From Burkholderia plantarii (GTDB lineage: Bacteria; Pseudomonadota; Gammaproteobacteria; Burkholderiales; Burkholderiaceae): 64,000 bases of DNA. The stretch lies in assembly GCF_001411805.1 (NCBI RefSeq), contig NZ_CP007212.1, positions 4,030,001 through 4,094,000 of the forward strand, written 5' to 3'. The number at the start of each line of letters is the position of its first letter. The first letter of the stretch is position 1. Below, piece after piece: positions 18,520-26,743 of the stretch. The position numbers and the translations under genes are program-made. The notes below the pieces were generated by a model. That model was not told where the DNA came from, did not search any database, and worked only from the letters and a program-made list of their open reading frames with translations.

Positions 18520-18555
18520 CGCGCGGCACGGCGGCCAGACGGCCGGTGCCGCGCG
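18520..18555. terminator. long hairpin between two convergent genes
   Basis: CGCGCGGCAC (18520-18529) pairs perfectly with GTGCCGCGCG (18546-18555), and GGCC/GGCC pairs inside. No T-run follows on either strand. It lies between the aldehyde dehydrogenase and srkA, whose 3' ends face each other, so a shared termination or mRNA-end structure is likely. Confidence 0.5.
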
Positions 18556-18612
18556 GCGAGTGGTACGTGAAGACCGCGCGGCACGGCCCTCGCATGCCTG
18601 CCGCCGGTTCGT

Positions 18613-19644
18613 TCAGACCGGCCAGAGCGGGCCTTCCTGCATCGCGCCGATCTGCTCGCGCAGTTCGAGCACGCGCTCTTCCCAGTAGCGCTGCGTGTTG
18701 AACCACGGGAACGCCGCGGGGAAGGCCGGATCGTCCCAGCGCCGCGCGAGCCATGCCGAGTAATGGATCAGGCGCAGCGTGCGCAGCGCCTCGATCAGAT
18801 GCAGCTCGCGCGGATCGAACTCGCAGAAGTCCTCGTAGCCGGCCAGCAGGTCGGCCAGCGCGGCCGAGGCGCCGGCGCGGTCGCCCGGCAGCAGCAGCCA
18901 CAGATCCTGGATCGCGGGCGCCATCCGGCTGTCGTCGAAGTCGACGAAATGCGGGCCGCCGTCGGTCCATAGCACGTTGCTCGGGTGGCAATCGCCGTGC
19001 GCGCGCAGCATGCGCACCTCGCCCGCGCGCGCGAACGCGGCCTCGACGCCTTCCAGCGCCAGCGCCAGCACCGTTTCGTAGGCGGGACGCAGGTCGTCCG
19101 GCACGACACCGCCGGCCAGCAGCGTGTCGCGCGAATCGTAGCCGAAGCTGCGGATGTCGAGCGTGGGCCGCTCGACGTAGTCGGCGGTGGCGCCCACCGC
19201 GTGGATGCGGCCGATGAAGCGGCCGAGCCATTCGAGCGTGTCGCGCCGGTCCAGCTCGGGCGCGCGCCCGCCGCGGCGTTCGAACACCGAGAAGCGGAAC
19301 CCTTCGAAGGCATGCAGCGTGTGGCCGTCGAGTTCGCGCGCGGGGACCGCCGGGATCTCGCGCGCGGCGAGCTCGGCGACGAACGCGTGCTCCTCGAGGA
19401 TCGCCGCGTCGGACCAGCGCCGCGGCCGATAGAACTTCGCGACGACCGGCGGCCCGTCCTCGACGCCCACCTGGTAGACGCGGTTCTCGTAGCTGTTCAG
19501 CGCGAGCAGGCGGCCGTCGGTGCGCAGGCCGGCCGGCATCAGCACGCTGTCGAGCGCGTCGAGCACGCGTTCGGGCGTCAGGCCTGCAAATGGCAGGCCG
19601 GCGCTCGCGCCGGCCTCGGAGGGTTCGGAATGGTCGTCGGTCAT
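18613..19644 (-). CDS. srkA: stress response kinase A (YihE/RdoA family)
   Basis: The 343-residue product has the eukaryotic-like kinase fold of the SrkA/APH superfamily. The nucleotide lysine lies in PPVVAKFYRP (about 70). The catalytic loop is AHGDCHPSNVL (D218, N223), followed by the metal-binding HFVDFDDS (D235). SrkA phosphorylates Ser/Thr and protects cells from stress-induced death, in E. coli linked with MazE/MazF signalling. The adjacent DsbA that follows srkA in enterobacteria is absent here. The start is the second of two ATGs 9 bp apart; neither has a strong ribosome binding site. Confidence 0.88.
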   Translation of the reverse strand: MTDDHSEPSEAGASAGLPFAGLTPERVLDALDSVLMPAGLRTDGRLLALNSYENRVYQVGVEDGPPVVAKFYRPRRWSDAAILEEHAFVAELAAREIPAVPARELDGHTLHAFEGFRFSVFERRGGRAPELDRRDTLEWLGRFIGRIHAVGATADYVERPTLDIRSFGYDSRDTLLAGGVVPDDLRPAYETVLALALEGVEAAFARAGEVRMLRAHGDCHPSNVLWTDGGPHFVDFDDSRMAPAIQDLWLLLPGDRAGASAALADLLAGYEDFCEFDPRELHLIEALRTLRLIHYSAWLARRWDDPAFPAAFPWFNTQRYWEERVLELREQIGAMQEGPLWPV

Positions 19645-19684
19645 GCCCCGCATTGTGCCGCGCGCGGAGCGGCTTGACGAGCGT

Positions 19685-19897
19685 TCAGTGAATCGCGGCG
19701 CCCGCCGGCAGCACCGATTCGCCGGTGTCGATCAGGTCCTCGAGAAAGAAGGGCTCGGTGTTCAGTTCCTTCGATTCGCCAGGCACGCCGGCGTACCAGG
19801 TCACCATCGCCATGTCACCGAGAATGCGCTGGACGATGCCCCGGGCGCCCTTCGGGACGGCGATATGGGTAGTGCAGACAATCGAACCGACATGCAT
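19685..19897 (-). CDS. small protein of unknown function, 70 residues
   Basis: I do not recognise a family. The protein reads MHVGSIVCTTHIAVPKGARG, then IVQRILGDMAMVTWYAGVPG, then an acidic tail with EPFFLEDLIDTGE. It is a compact, beta-rich, SH3-like or KOW-like pattern without membrane segments or a signal peptide. Frame use is typical of real genes here, because the third positions are GC-rich while the composition is balanced. The long leader carries a perfect inverted repeat at 19987-20010. Loss of homology beyond the genus is likely but could not be checked. Confidence 0.65.
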   Translation of the reverse strand: MHVGSIVCTTHIAVPKGARGIVQRILGDMAMVTWYAGVPGESKELNTEPFFLEDLIDTGESVLPAGAAIH

Positions 19898-20391
19898 GAT
19901 GTTTCCCCACTCAAAGCCGGCCGGTGTCCCGGCCGCGAATACCCGGACGCGCTGCCCGAAGGCCTGGACGCGCATCCATTGTTAACCGATTCCCGCGTGG
20001 ATGGGAATCGCGTTTATGAAAATAAAAAGACCGCGAAAATACGACCCGGCCGCCCCGCCCCCGTTTTCCGGGACGTCTCGGCCACGCCGGAACCCCGTCC
20101 GGCGCAATGCCATCATAACCCGACAGATGTGACGCTCAGCAGAACGCACGATCATCGGCCTTGCGCGAGGCGGCGAACGGCCGATGCCGCAGGACGATAT
20201 TCCGGGCCGCGTGCAGGCCAATACGCGCCGGCCGCGCGCGCCGATGCCGTGTCGCGCGCGCCATGCCGGCCGATCCGGACGACGCCTTCGGGCGATGCAT
20301 TCGAACCACACCGCCAGACGACCATTCAGACGACGCGAAGCGGACAACCGGCGTATCGTGGCGGTTTTCGTTCGTTGCAGGGAGTCCCAGC
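19898..20391. other. divergent intergenic region with an AT-rich core and palindrome
   Basis: The region separates the 70-residue gene from the major facilitator gene. A local AT-rich patch at 19978-20045 holds a perfect 8-bp-arm inverted repeat, CGATTCCC-N8-GGGAATCG (19987-20010), and TTTATGAAAATAAAAA just right of it. These look like an operator and promoter for the leftward gene. The rest (20050-20390) is GC-rich and I see nothing more in it than the ribosome binding site for the transporter. Confidence 0.5.
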
Positions 20392-21666
20392 GTGAGTGCA
20401 TCACCCGGATCGCCGGAGCCGGCCAGCCGCCGCCCCGCCCAATCCGAGCCGTCGTCCTCGTCACCGCCGCCGTATCTCGAGCGCGGCACGCGCGGCTACT
20501 GGCACGCGGCCATCGCGCTGCTGTTCGCCGGCTACGCCACCTTCTCGCTGCTCTACTACGTGCAGCCGCTGCTGCCGGAATTTTCGGTCGCGTTCGACGT
20601 GAGCCCCGCGCAGAGCAGCCTGTCGCTGTCGTTCGCGACGGCCGCGCTGGCGATCGCGATCTTCGTGGCCGGCTTCGTCTCCGAAGGCCTGAGCCGCCAC
20701 CGGCTGATGACGGCCTCGCTGACCGCCTCGTCGCTGTTCACGCTCGCGGCCGCGTTCGTGCCGCACTGGCACGAGTTGCTGGTGCTGCGCGCGCTCACCG
20801 GGCTGTCGCTCGGCGGCGTGCCGGCCGTGGCGATGGCCTATCTCGCCGAGGAAGTGCATCCGGACGGGCTCGGGCTCGCGATGGGGCTTTACGTGGGCGG
20901 CACCGCGATCGGCGGCATGGCCGGACGCGTGATCACCGGCATGCTCGCCGAGTGGTTCGGCTGGCGCATCGCGGTGGCCGGCATCGGCGTGCTCGGGCTG
21001 CTGTCGATGCTGGCGTTTCGCGCGCTGCTGCCGGCCTCGCGCCATTTCACGCCGCGCCGCGGGCTCGGCCTCGCGCATCATCGCCGCGCGCTGGCGCGGC
21101 ACCTGACCGGGCGCCGCGAGCTGCCGGCGCTGTTCCTGATGGGCTTCGTGCTGATGGGCAGCTTCGTCACGCTCTACAACTACATCGGCTACCGGCTGCT
21201 CGCGCCGCCCTACGCGATGAACCAGGCCACCATCGGCGCGATTTTCGTGGTCTATCTGGTCGGCGTGTTCGCCTCGCCATGGTCCGGGCGGATGGCCGAT
21301 TCGATCGGGCGCGGCCGCGTGCTGATCGTGAGCATCGTGATGATGGGCGCGGGCGTGGCGCTCACGCTGCTCGCGCCGGTGGCCGCGATCGCGGCCGGCA
21401 TCGCCTGCGTGACGTTCGGCTTCTTCGCCGGCCACTCGGTCGCGAGCGGCTGGGTCGGCCGGCTCGCCACCGAGGGCAAGGGGCAGGCCGCCGCGCTGTA
21501 CCTGCTCTCGTACTACGTCGGCTCGAGCGTGATCGGCTCGCTCGGCGGCCACTTCTGGAGCGCATCGGGCTGGCCCGGCGTCGCGGCGCTGGTTGCCGCG
21601 CTGCTCGCGGCCGGCTTCGTCGCGGCGCGCTGGCTGCGCGCGCGGGAACGCATCGGCGCGGCCTGA
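20392..21666 (+). CDS. major facilitator superfamily exporter (YnfM-like)
   Basis: The 424-residue product starts at a GTG preceded by AGGGAG. A 40-residue Ser/Pro-rich cytoplasmic tail precedes about 12 membrane helices. The loop between helices 2 and 3 has the pattern GLSRHRLMTASL, and helix 4 carries RALTGLSLGGVPAVAMAYL. The repeat half starts at PALFLMGFVLMGSFVTLYNY, with GRMADSIGRGRVL as the second-half loop 8-9 motif. This matches the YnfM/inner-membrane transport group of the drug/proton antiporters. The substrate is not predictable. Confidence 0.85.
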   Translation: MSASPGSPEPASRRPAQSEPSSSSPPPYLERGTRGYWHAAIALLFAGYATFSLLYYVQPLLPEFSVAFDVSPAQSSLSLSFATAALAIAIFVAGFVSEGLSRHRLMTASLTASSLFTLAAAFVPHWHELLVLRALTGLSLGGVPAVAMAYLAEEVHPDGLGLAMGLYVGGTAIGGMAGRVITGMLAEWFGWRIAVAGIGVLGLLSMLAFRALLPASRHFTPRRGLGLAHHRRALARHLTGRRELPALFLMGFVLMGSFVTLYNYIGYRLLAPPYAMNQATIGAIFVVYLVGVFASPWSGRMADSIGRGRVLIVSIVMMGAGVALTLLAPVAAIAAGIACVTFGFFAGHSVASGWVGRLATEGKGQAAALYLLSYYVGSSVIGSLGGHFWSASGWPGVAALVAALLAAGFVAARWLRARERIGAA

Positions 21667-22094
21667 GCCGGCCCGGACCCGAAGCCGCCGGGCGGCACAG
21701 CGCGGGCGGCGCCGGCTGCCCCCGCTTCCCGCCCGCATGAATGCACAAACGCACGCATGCAACGCTTGCCGAACGCCCCCGCCCTGCGCTAACGTGAGGG
21801 CTCGTCACCTCATCCACGGTTCCCGAACCATGCGGTCTGCCGCGCACGCTCACCTCGCCGATTGCCAGCCGCCCCTCGCGCGGCGGCTGGTGCGCGTGCA
21901 GGCGGCCCCGCCTCCCCCTGTCGATCCGCCGCGCCTCGGCGCGCCGCCGCCGCATCGCGCGGCCCGGCACGGCTGACCCGCGCCGGCGCGTTTCCCGTTT
22001 TTCTCCTGCGGTCCCGCCCGCCGTTCGTGCTCGACATCCTCGACGCGCGACCGCGCGCGCGGCCGTTCGCGACCTCGATCGACAAGGGATCACC
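21667..22094. other. intergenic region, nothing identified
   Basis: This lies between two co-directional transporter genes. The sequence is GC-rich with no hairpin followed by T-residues, no repeat and no convincing coding pattern on either strand. The gap is large enough for a promoter for the downstream drug/metabolite transporter, but I cannot place it. Confidence 0.4.
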
Positions 22095-23060
22095 ATGCGT
22101 TCCATTCAACGCGCGGTCACCGCGCATTTCACCACTTCGTTGTTCGTGCTGCTGTGGAGCAGCGGCGCGATCTTCGCCGAACTCGGCGTGCGCCATGCGT
22201 CCGCGCTCGCGTTCCTGATCGCGCGCTTCGCGCTCGCCTCGCTCGCGCTCGCCGCCATCGCGTGCTGGCGCGGCCACTGGCTGCCGCCGCGCGGCGGGCG
22301 GCGCGTCACGGCCGCGATCGGCCTGCTGATGGGCGTCTATTCGATCGGCTATCTGCTTGCGCTCGAACGCGGCATCACGCCCGGCATGCTCGCCACGCTG
22401 CTCGGCGCGCAGCCGATCCTCACGCTCGCGCTGGTCGAGCGGCGCTGGTCCGCGCCGCGTGGCGCCGGCCTGCTGCTCGCGCTGCTCGGCCTCGCGCTGG
22501 TGGTCTGGCGCGGCCTGGCCGGCGGCGGCGTGTCGGCGGCCGGCGCGGGCTTCGCGCTCGCCGCGCTGGTGGCGATCACCGCCGGCGCGCTGCTGCAGAA
22601 ACGCAGTGGCGTGGCACCCGCCGACGGCCTCGCGCTGCAGACCGCGATCGGCGTGGCGATGAGCGCGCTGTGCCTGCCGCTGTCAAACGCGCCGTTGGCG
22701 TTCGACGGCTCGTGGGCGCTCGTCGTGGCCGTGCTCTGGCTCGGCCTCGTGATCTCGGTGGCCGGGCAGATGCTGTTCTATCGCCTGATGCGCGATGGCG
22801 ATGCCGTCAACGTGACGAGCCTGTTCTATCTGGTGCCGGTGGTCACCACGCTGATGGACGCGCTCGGTTTCGGCCATCTGCCCGGGCTAGCCGAACTGTC
22901 CGGCATGGCCGCGATCCTCGCCGGTCTCGCGCTGGTGTTCCGGCATGCGCCCGATCGTGCGATGCGGCAAAAGAAAGCTCGCCGTCATGTTTCGGAAAGC
23001 GAAGCATCGTGCCGCGGACATCGACCAGTTGCGGAAGATGTTTCTCCGGATTCGCAATAA
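22095..23060 (+). CDS. EamA/DMT family transporter
   Basis: The 321-residue product has ten predicted membrane helices in two EamA repeats. The first is SLFVLLWSSGAIFAELGVRH and the second begins near VISVAGQMLFYRLMRDGDAV. Typical sequence elements are IGYLLALERGITPGMLATLL and SLFYLVPVVTTLMDALGFGH. These proteins export amino acids or other small metabolites. The core ends near residue 290. The last 30 residues (KKARRHVSESEASCRGHRP and on) are hydrophilic, unlike the family and richer in A/T, and they overlap a second short reading frame, so the tail may be a late extension. Confidence 0.85.
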   Translation: MRSIQRAVTAHFTTSLFVLLWSSGAIFAELGVRHASALAFLIARFALASLALAAIACWRGHWLPPRGGRRVTAAIGLLMGVYSIGYLLALERGITPGMLATLLGAQPILTLALVERRWSAPRGAGLLLALLGLALVVWRGLAGGGVSAAGAGFALAALVAITAGALLQKRSGVAPADGLALQTAIGVAMSALCLPLSNAPLAFDGSWALVVAVLWLGLVISVAGQMLFYRLMRDGDAVNVTSLFYLVPVVTTLMDALGFGHLPGLAELSGMAAILAGLALVFRHAPDRAMRQKKARRHVSESEASCRGHRPVAEDVSPDSQ

Positions 23061-23100
23061 TCCGGAACGCGAAATTCACGATTTCGTTACCTATACTTGA
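22987..23100 (+). CDS. possible small protein of 37 residues overlapping the DMT gene tail
   Basis: An ATG at 22987 opens a frame, different from the transporter's, that reads MFRKAKHRAADIDQLRKMFL, then RIRNNPEREIHDFVTYT. It continues 40 bp past the transporter stop. It is basic and helical, and clearly lower in GC than its surroundings. There is no strong ribosome binding site (GCCGTC precedes it). It could be a translationally coupled small protein, a fragment of a lost gene or chance. Confidence 0.3.
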   Translation: MFRKAKHRAADIDQLRKMFLRIRNNPEREIHDFVTYT

Positions 23101-23150
23101 ATCAACCGCCCGCACTTCACGGGCGGGTCGAATCAAGCCGGGAGACGAAC

Positions 23151-23336
23151 ATGAGCTACTTCACGATCGGCGATTTCATCCTTCTGATTCCGATGGCGCT
23201 GGCCGGCGCGCTGTTCTTCGGCGCGGTGCCGTGCGGCACGCACCACATGCGGCACAACGTGCTGCGCGTGCTCGGCGCGATGCTCGGGGTGGGCGTCGCG
23301 CTGCTGCTGGTCGAGGGGCTGCCCGCGCTGATCTAG
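23151..23336 (+). CDS. small two-helix membrane protein of unknown function, 61 residues
   Basis: The ATG follows GGGAGACGAAC, a good ribosome binding site. The protein has two hydrophobic stretches, FILLIPMALAGALFFGAVP and LGAMLGVGVALLLVEGLPAL, separated by a short loop CGTHHMRHNVLR with four histidines and one cysteine within 15 residues. I do not recognise a family. A probable terminator follows directly. Confidence 0.7.
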   Translation: MSYFTIGDFILLIPMALAGALFFGAVPCGTHHMRHNVLRVLGAMLGVGVALLLVEGLPALI

Positions 23337-23366
23337 CGCAAGCGTTCCGCGGTTCCATCGGTGAAC

Positions 23367-23402
23367 GACGCGCGCTCGCGGCGCGCGCCGTCCTTCTTTT
23401 TT
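23367..23402 (+). terminator. intrinsic terminator after the 61-residue gene
   Basis: An imperfect GC hairpin, GACGCGCGC-TCGCG-GCGCGCGCCGTC, is followed by CTTCTTTTTT. It stands between the small membrane protein and the convergent aldo/keto reductase. Confidence 0.6.
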
Positions 23403-23442
23403 CCCGCGCCATGCAGCCTCGCGCCGCGTGACGGGCCTGCCG

Positions 23443-24486
23443 TCACAGCGCCTGATCGGTCGACGGCTTTTCCCACAGGTTGATCCCGCCTTCGGTCGCG
23501 TAGCGATCGATCTCGGCCAGTTCCTCGGCCGTGAAGTCGAGCCGCTTCAGCGCGCCGACGTTCTCGCGCACCTGCTCGGGCCGGCTCGCGCCGATCAGCG
23601 CCGAGGTCACGCGGTTGCCGCGCAGCACCCAGGCGATCGCCATCTGCGCGAGGCTCTGGCCGCGCCGCGCGGCGATCTCGTTGAGTCGGCGCACATGCTC
23701 GATGTTCTGCGCGCTCAGATGCTCGGCCTTCAGCGAACCGCCGCCCGGCTTGTTGACGCGCGCGTCGTCGGGAATCCCGTTCAGGTATTTCGAGGTCAGC
23801 AGCCCCTGCGCGAGCGGCGTGAACGCGATGCTGCCCGCGCCCGTCTCGTCGAGCGCGTCGAACAGTTCCTGCTCGGGCCAGCGGTTCAGCAGGTTGTAGG
23901 CGGGCTGGTGGATCAGCAGCGGGATGCGCTCCTCGGCGAGCAGCGCGGCGATCTCGCGCGTCTTGCCGGCCGAATACGACGACACGCCGATGTAGAGCGC
24001 CTTGCCCTGCTTCACGGCGGTGGCCAGCGCGCTCGCGGTTTCCTCGAGCGGCGTGTGGGCATCGAAGCGATGCGAGTAGAAGATGTCGACGTAGTCGAGG
24101 CCCATCCGCGCGAGGCTCTGGTCGAGGCTCGCCAGCACGTACTTGCGCGAGCCGCCGCCGCTGCCGTATGGGCCCGGCCACATGTCCCAGCCAGCCTTGG
24201 TCGAGATCAGCAGCTCGTCGCGATAGGGGCGGAAGTCGTCCTTCAACAGCCGGCCGAAGTTGGTCTCGGCGCTGCCGTAGGGCGGCCCGTAGTTGTTGGC
24301 GAGATCGAAATGCGTGATGCCGAGATCGAACGCGGTGCGCAGGATCTCGCGCTGCGTCGCGAGCGGCGTGGTATCGCCGAAGTTGTGCCAGAGGCCGAGC
24401 GACAGCGCCGGCAGTTTGAGACCGGACTTGCCGCAGGTGCGATACGGCATGTCCGCGTAACGGTGGGAAGCTGCTTCGTAGGCCAT
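23443..24486 (-). CDS. aldo/keto reductase, L-glyceraldehyde 3-phosphate reductase type (YghZ/Gpr)
   Basis: The 347-residue product has the complete catalytic tetrad D61, Y66 (HFDLANNYGPPYG), K97 (LLISTKAGWD) and H139 (DIFYSHRFD). The motif NNYGPPYGSAETNFGRLL and the distal LTSKYLNGIPDDARVNKP are typical of the YghZ branch. That branch reduces L-glyceraldehyde 3-phosphate and methylglyoxal with NADPH, and related proteins are also named potassium channel beta-subunit-like. It stands alone between a convergent small gene and a divergent DUF3185 gene. A detoxifying role is inferred from the family. Confidence 0.9.
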   Translation of the reverse strand: MAYEAASHRYADMPYRTCGKSGLKLPALSLGLWHNFGDTTPLATQREILRTAFDLGITHFDLANNYGPPYGSAETNFGRLLKDDFRPYRDELLISTKAGWDMWPGPYGSGGGSRKYVLASLDQSLARMGLDYVDIFYSHRFDAHTPLEETASALATAVKQGKALYIGVSSYSAGKTREIAALLAEERIPLLIHQPAYNLLNRWPEQELFDALDETGAGSIAFTPLAQGLLTSKYLNGIPDDARVNKPGGGSLKAEHLSAQNIEHVRRLNEIAARRGQSLAQMAIAWVLRGNRVTSALIGASRPEQVRENVGALKRLDFTAEELAEIDRYATEGGINLWEKPSTDQAL

Positions 24487-24672
24487 CGGGGTACACTCGG
24501 TCGGGTCGTGAAGGCGCCCGCCGGGCGATGCCGGCGGGCGGACGGGAAGCGCATGCCGCGCCATGGTAGCGGGTCGGCCGAGTTCGCGCAGCCGTGGCCG
24601 GGCGCGATGGACGCCATGGCGCCGGTACCCTACACTGCGGCGTCGTGATGATGCGTGATAGCGGAGCAATCC

Positions 24673-24879
24673 ATGACTCGAGCGATCTCGGTCGCGTTGA
24701 TCGTCGGCGGCATCGTGCTGCTGTACTTCGGCGGCCAGTCATTCCATTCGTTCAACGACAGCCTGTCGCGATTCTTCACCGGCTCGCCGGCGACCAAGAC
24801 GATCCTGCTGTTCGCCGGCGGCGCGGTCGCGACGCTGGCCGGCCTGATCGGCCTCGCGATGCCGGGCGGCCGACGCTGA
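24673..24879 (+). CDS. DUF3185 family small membrane protein
   Basis: The 68-residue product has GGAG about five bases before the ATG. It has two membrane helices, ISVALIVGGIVLLYFGGQS and TILLFAGGAVATLAGLIGLA, and between them the conserved loop SLSRFFTGSPATKT. That is the recognisable core of DUF3185 proteins (FSRFFTG.P..KT). The function is unknown; homologues are widespread in proteobacteria. Confidence 0.8.
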   Translation: MTRAISVALIVGGIVLLYFGGQSFHSFNDSLSRFFTGSPATKTILLFAGGAVATLAGLIGLAMPGGRR

Positions 24880-24987
24880 TGCCGGAGGCGCGCGCGAGCC
24901 GTCGCGCGTGAGCCGCGGTCGCCTCATCACGCTTGAACCGGCGCGGGCGGAGCCAACGGCCCCGACGCCGCGTCCGGCTCCCGCCGA

Positions 24988-25758
24988 TCAGAGCCTCACG
25001 TCGGGCTTCGACGCCGAGCGCGAACCGGGCACCGGCCGGTTGCTCTCGCCGTGATAGGTGTAGACGAGCGAGAACTTCACCTCGTCGCTGCGGTTCTGGC
25101 CGGCCGAATGCAGCGTGTTGCAGTGGAAGAACACCACGTCGCCGGGGGCGAGTTCGGGGCACACCGCGCGCTCGATCAGCGCGCGGTTGGCGGGCAGGTC
25201 GCCGCGGAAGAACTTCGCCTCGTCGAAGCAGTCGGCGCCGAGTTCGGCCTTGTGCGAGCCGGGCACCAGCCACAGCGCGCCGTTGCCGTCGGTCTCCGCG
25301 CCGACCGCGAGCCAGACCGATACCAGATCCGCGCGCTCGAACGCCCAGTAGCGGAAATCGCGGTGCCAGCCGGTCAGGCTGCCGTAGCGCGGGTGCTTCG
25401 TCATCATGCAGTTGTGATGCGCGCGCGAAAGCAGCGCCGCCTCGCCGAAGTACGCCTGCAGCCAGGCGGCGATCTCGGGGGCGGTGGCGCGCGCGGCGAA
25501 CTCGGGAGCGCGCTGGTAGGCATCGAGCAGGCGGCGCACGGTGCGGCCGCCCGGCGCGTCCTTCGACTGCGGCGCGCCGGGATAGCGCAGGTCCGCCTCG
25601 AATTCGAGCGGCTCGGCGGCCTCGCGAAGCTGGCGCTCGGCGACCGCCTTCAACTCGGCGCAGGTCTCGGGCGCAACCAGCCCCGGAACGATCACATAAC
25701 CGTGTTCGCGCAATGCGTCGATCTGGGCGCGAATCAACTCCGAATGCTGTGGGGACAT
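24988..25758 (-). CDS. phytanoyl-CoA dioxygenase (PhyH) family protein
   Basis: The 256-residue product has the double-stranded beta-helix pattern of Fe(II)/2-oxoglutarate oxygenases. Iron ligands are H132 and D134 (TGWHRDFRYW) and H217 (FFHCNTLHSAGQNRS), with R223 as the probable 2-oxoglutarate anchor. The N-terminal REHGYVIVPGLVAPETCAEL is usual for the family. Members hydroxylate fatty acyl-CoAs, ectoine, or amino acid derivatives, and neighbouring genes give no hint of the substrate. Confidence 0.88.
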   Translation of the reverse strand: MSPQHSELIRAQIDALREHGYVIVPGLVAPETCAELKAVAERQLREAAEPLEFEADLRYPGAPQSKDAPGGRTVRRLLDAYQRAPEFAARATAPEIAAWLQAYFGEAALLSRAHHNCMMTKHPRYGSLTGWHRDFRYWAFERADLVSVWLAVGAETDGNGALWLVPGSHKAELGADCFDEAKFFRGDLPANRALIERAVCPELAPGDVVFFHCNTLHSAGQNRSDEVKFSLVYTYHGESNRPVPGSRSASKPDVRL

Positions 25759-26230
25759 GGCTGGCTCGACGTCGTTTTTATGAATGCGTCGATTGTAAGA
25801 CGGCGCGGATCGATCCGGAACCCAACATTGTCAACGACCGCGACCGGATCTCGCGGCACGCGGGCCGATTGCCGGCGCGGCAGGGCTGCCGGCGGGTTTT
25901 CATCCGCTTTTCGTCCACTTTTCGTCCGCCTGTTACCCGGCTTCCGACCGTTTTCCGCCACCGTCGCGGAACTGCCGGACGCCCCGTATGACTAATCCCG
26001 CGAAGCGCGAAGCGCGCGCCGCGCCGGAGTCGATCTCAGGGTTGTCTCGACTTCTGGGCGTCATGGATCGCCGGTAGGCTGTCGACGCCTGTCATGTCGA
26101 CCGGCGCGGGCCAACCGGGCCTGCCACGCCGGAACGGCGTTCGCCCGGTGCCTACCCTTACTCAGGTGTCGAACACCGGCCGCCCGTGGGGCAACCGATC
26201 CGGCACCTTTACGAGCCAAGTCACATCGTC
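25759..26230. other. intergenic region upstream of the PhyH gene, nothing identified
   Basis: I see no recognisable gene, hairpin terminator or repeat. A slightly AT-richer patch at 25775-25840 (TTTTTATGAATGCG on the plus strand) directly upstream of the PhyH gene may hold its promoter. Confidence 0.4.
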
Positions 26231-26584
26231 ATGTCCTTCCGTCTCACCTCCCGCCTGCACCGCGCCGCCCGACGCCTTTCCCAGCTCGAACCCCGCCGCA
26301 TCGTCCGCACCCTGCGCCATCATCAGGCGCGCACCCGGGCGCTGGCGACGCGCGCGGTGGCATCGACGCCGCGCCTGGACGGCCTGCGCGCCTGGCTGCA
26401 TTCGTTTCTCGCGGCGATGCGCGCCCATGCCGGCGCGCGCCGGCTCGGCCTGCCGGCCCTGCTGCGCAAACCGTCGTCGCTGCGCCTGCTCGCGCTGCGT
26501 CGCGCGAACGGCCCGCGCCGCCGCGTGAATCGCCCGCGGCGCCTGTCGGCGAGCCCCGGCTGGTTCGCGTTCGGCGCGCGCTGA
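26231..26584 (+). CDS. possible Arg-rich hypothetical protein, 117 residues
   Basis: The frame opens MSFRLTSRLHRAARRLSQLE and is extremely rich in arginine, leucine and alanine throughout, with amphipathic helices and no known domain. There is no good ribosome binding site. Such composition can arise by chance from GC-rich DNA, but the frame fills an otherwise empty 980-bp gap and its hydrophobic spacing is regular. I would not build on it. Confidence 0.3.
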   Translation: MSFRLTSRLHRAARRLSQLEPRRIVRTLRHHQARTRALATRAVASTPRLDGLRAWLHSFLAAMRAHAGARRLGLPALLRKPSSLRLLALRRANGPRRRVNRPRRLSASPGWFAFGAR

Positions 26585-26660
26585 GGCGGGCCACCGTCGG
26601 TCGACCGACACGCCGCCCGATCACTGCCCGCGTATCGCCACATCGCGCGCGCCCAAGAAA

Positions 26661-26683
26661 AAACCCCGGCTTGCCGGGGTTTT
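26661..26683 (-). terminator. intrinsic terminator of metK
   Basis: AAACCCCGGC-TT-GCCGGGGTTT is a near-perfect stem with A-runs on one side and T-runs on the other, so it can act in both directions. It lies 60 bp past the metK stop. Confidence 0.9.
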
Positions 26684-26743
26684 CATTCAAGCCGTTCAGT
26701 CCGGATCCGGACCGCGGCACGTCATGTGAGTTTTGCGCCGGTT

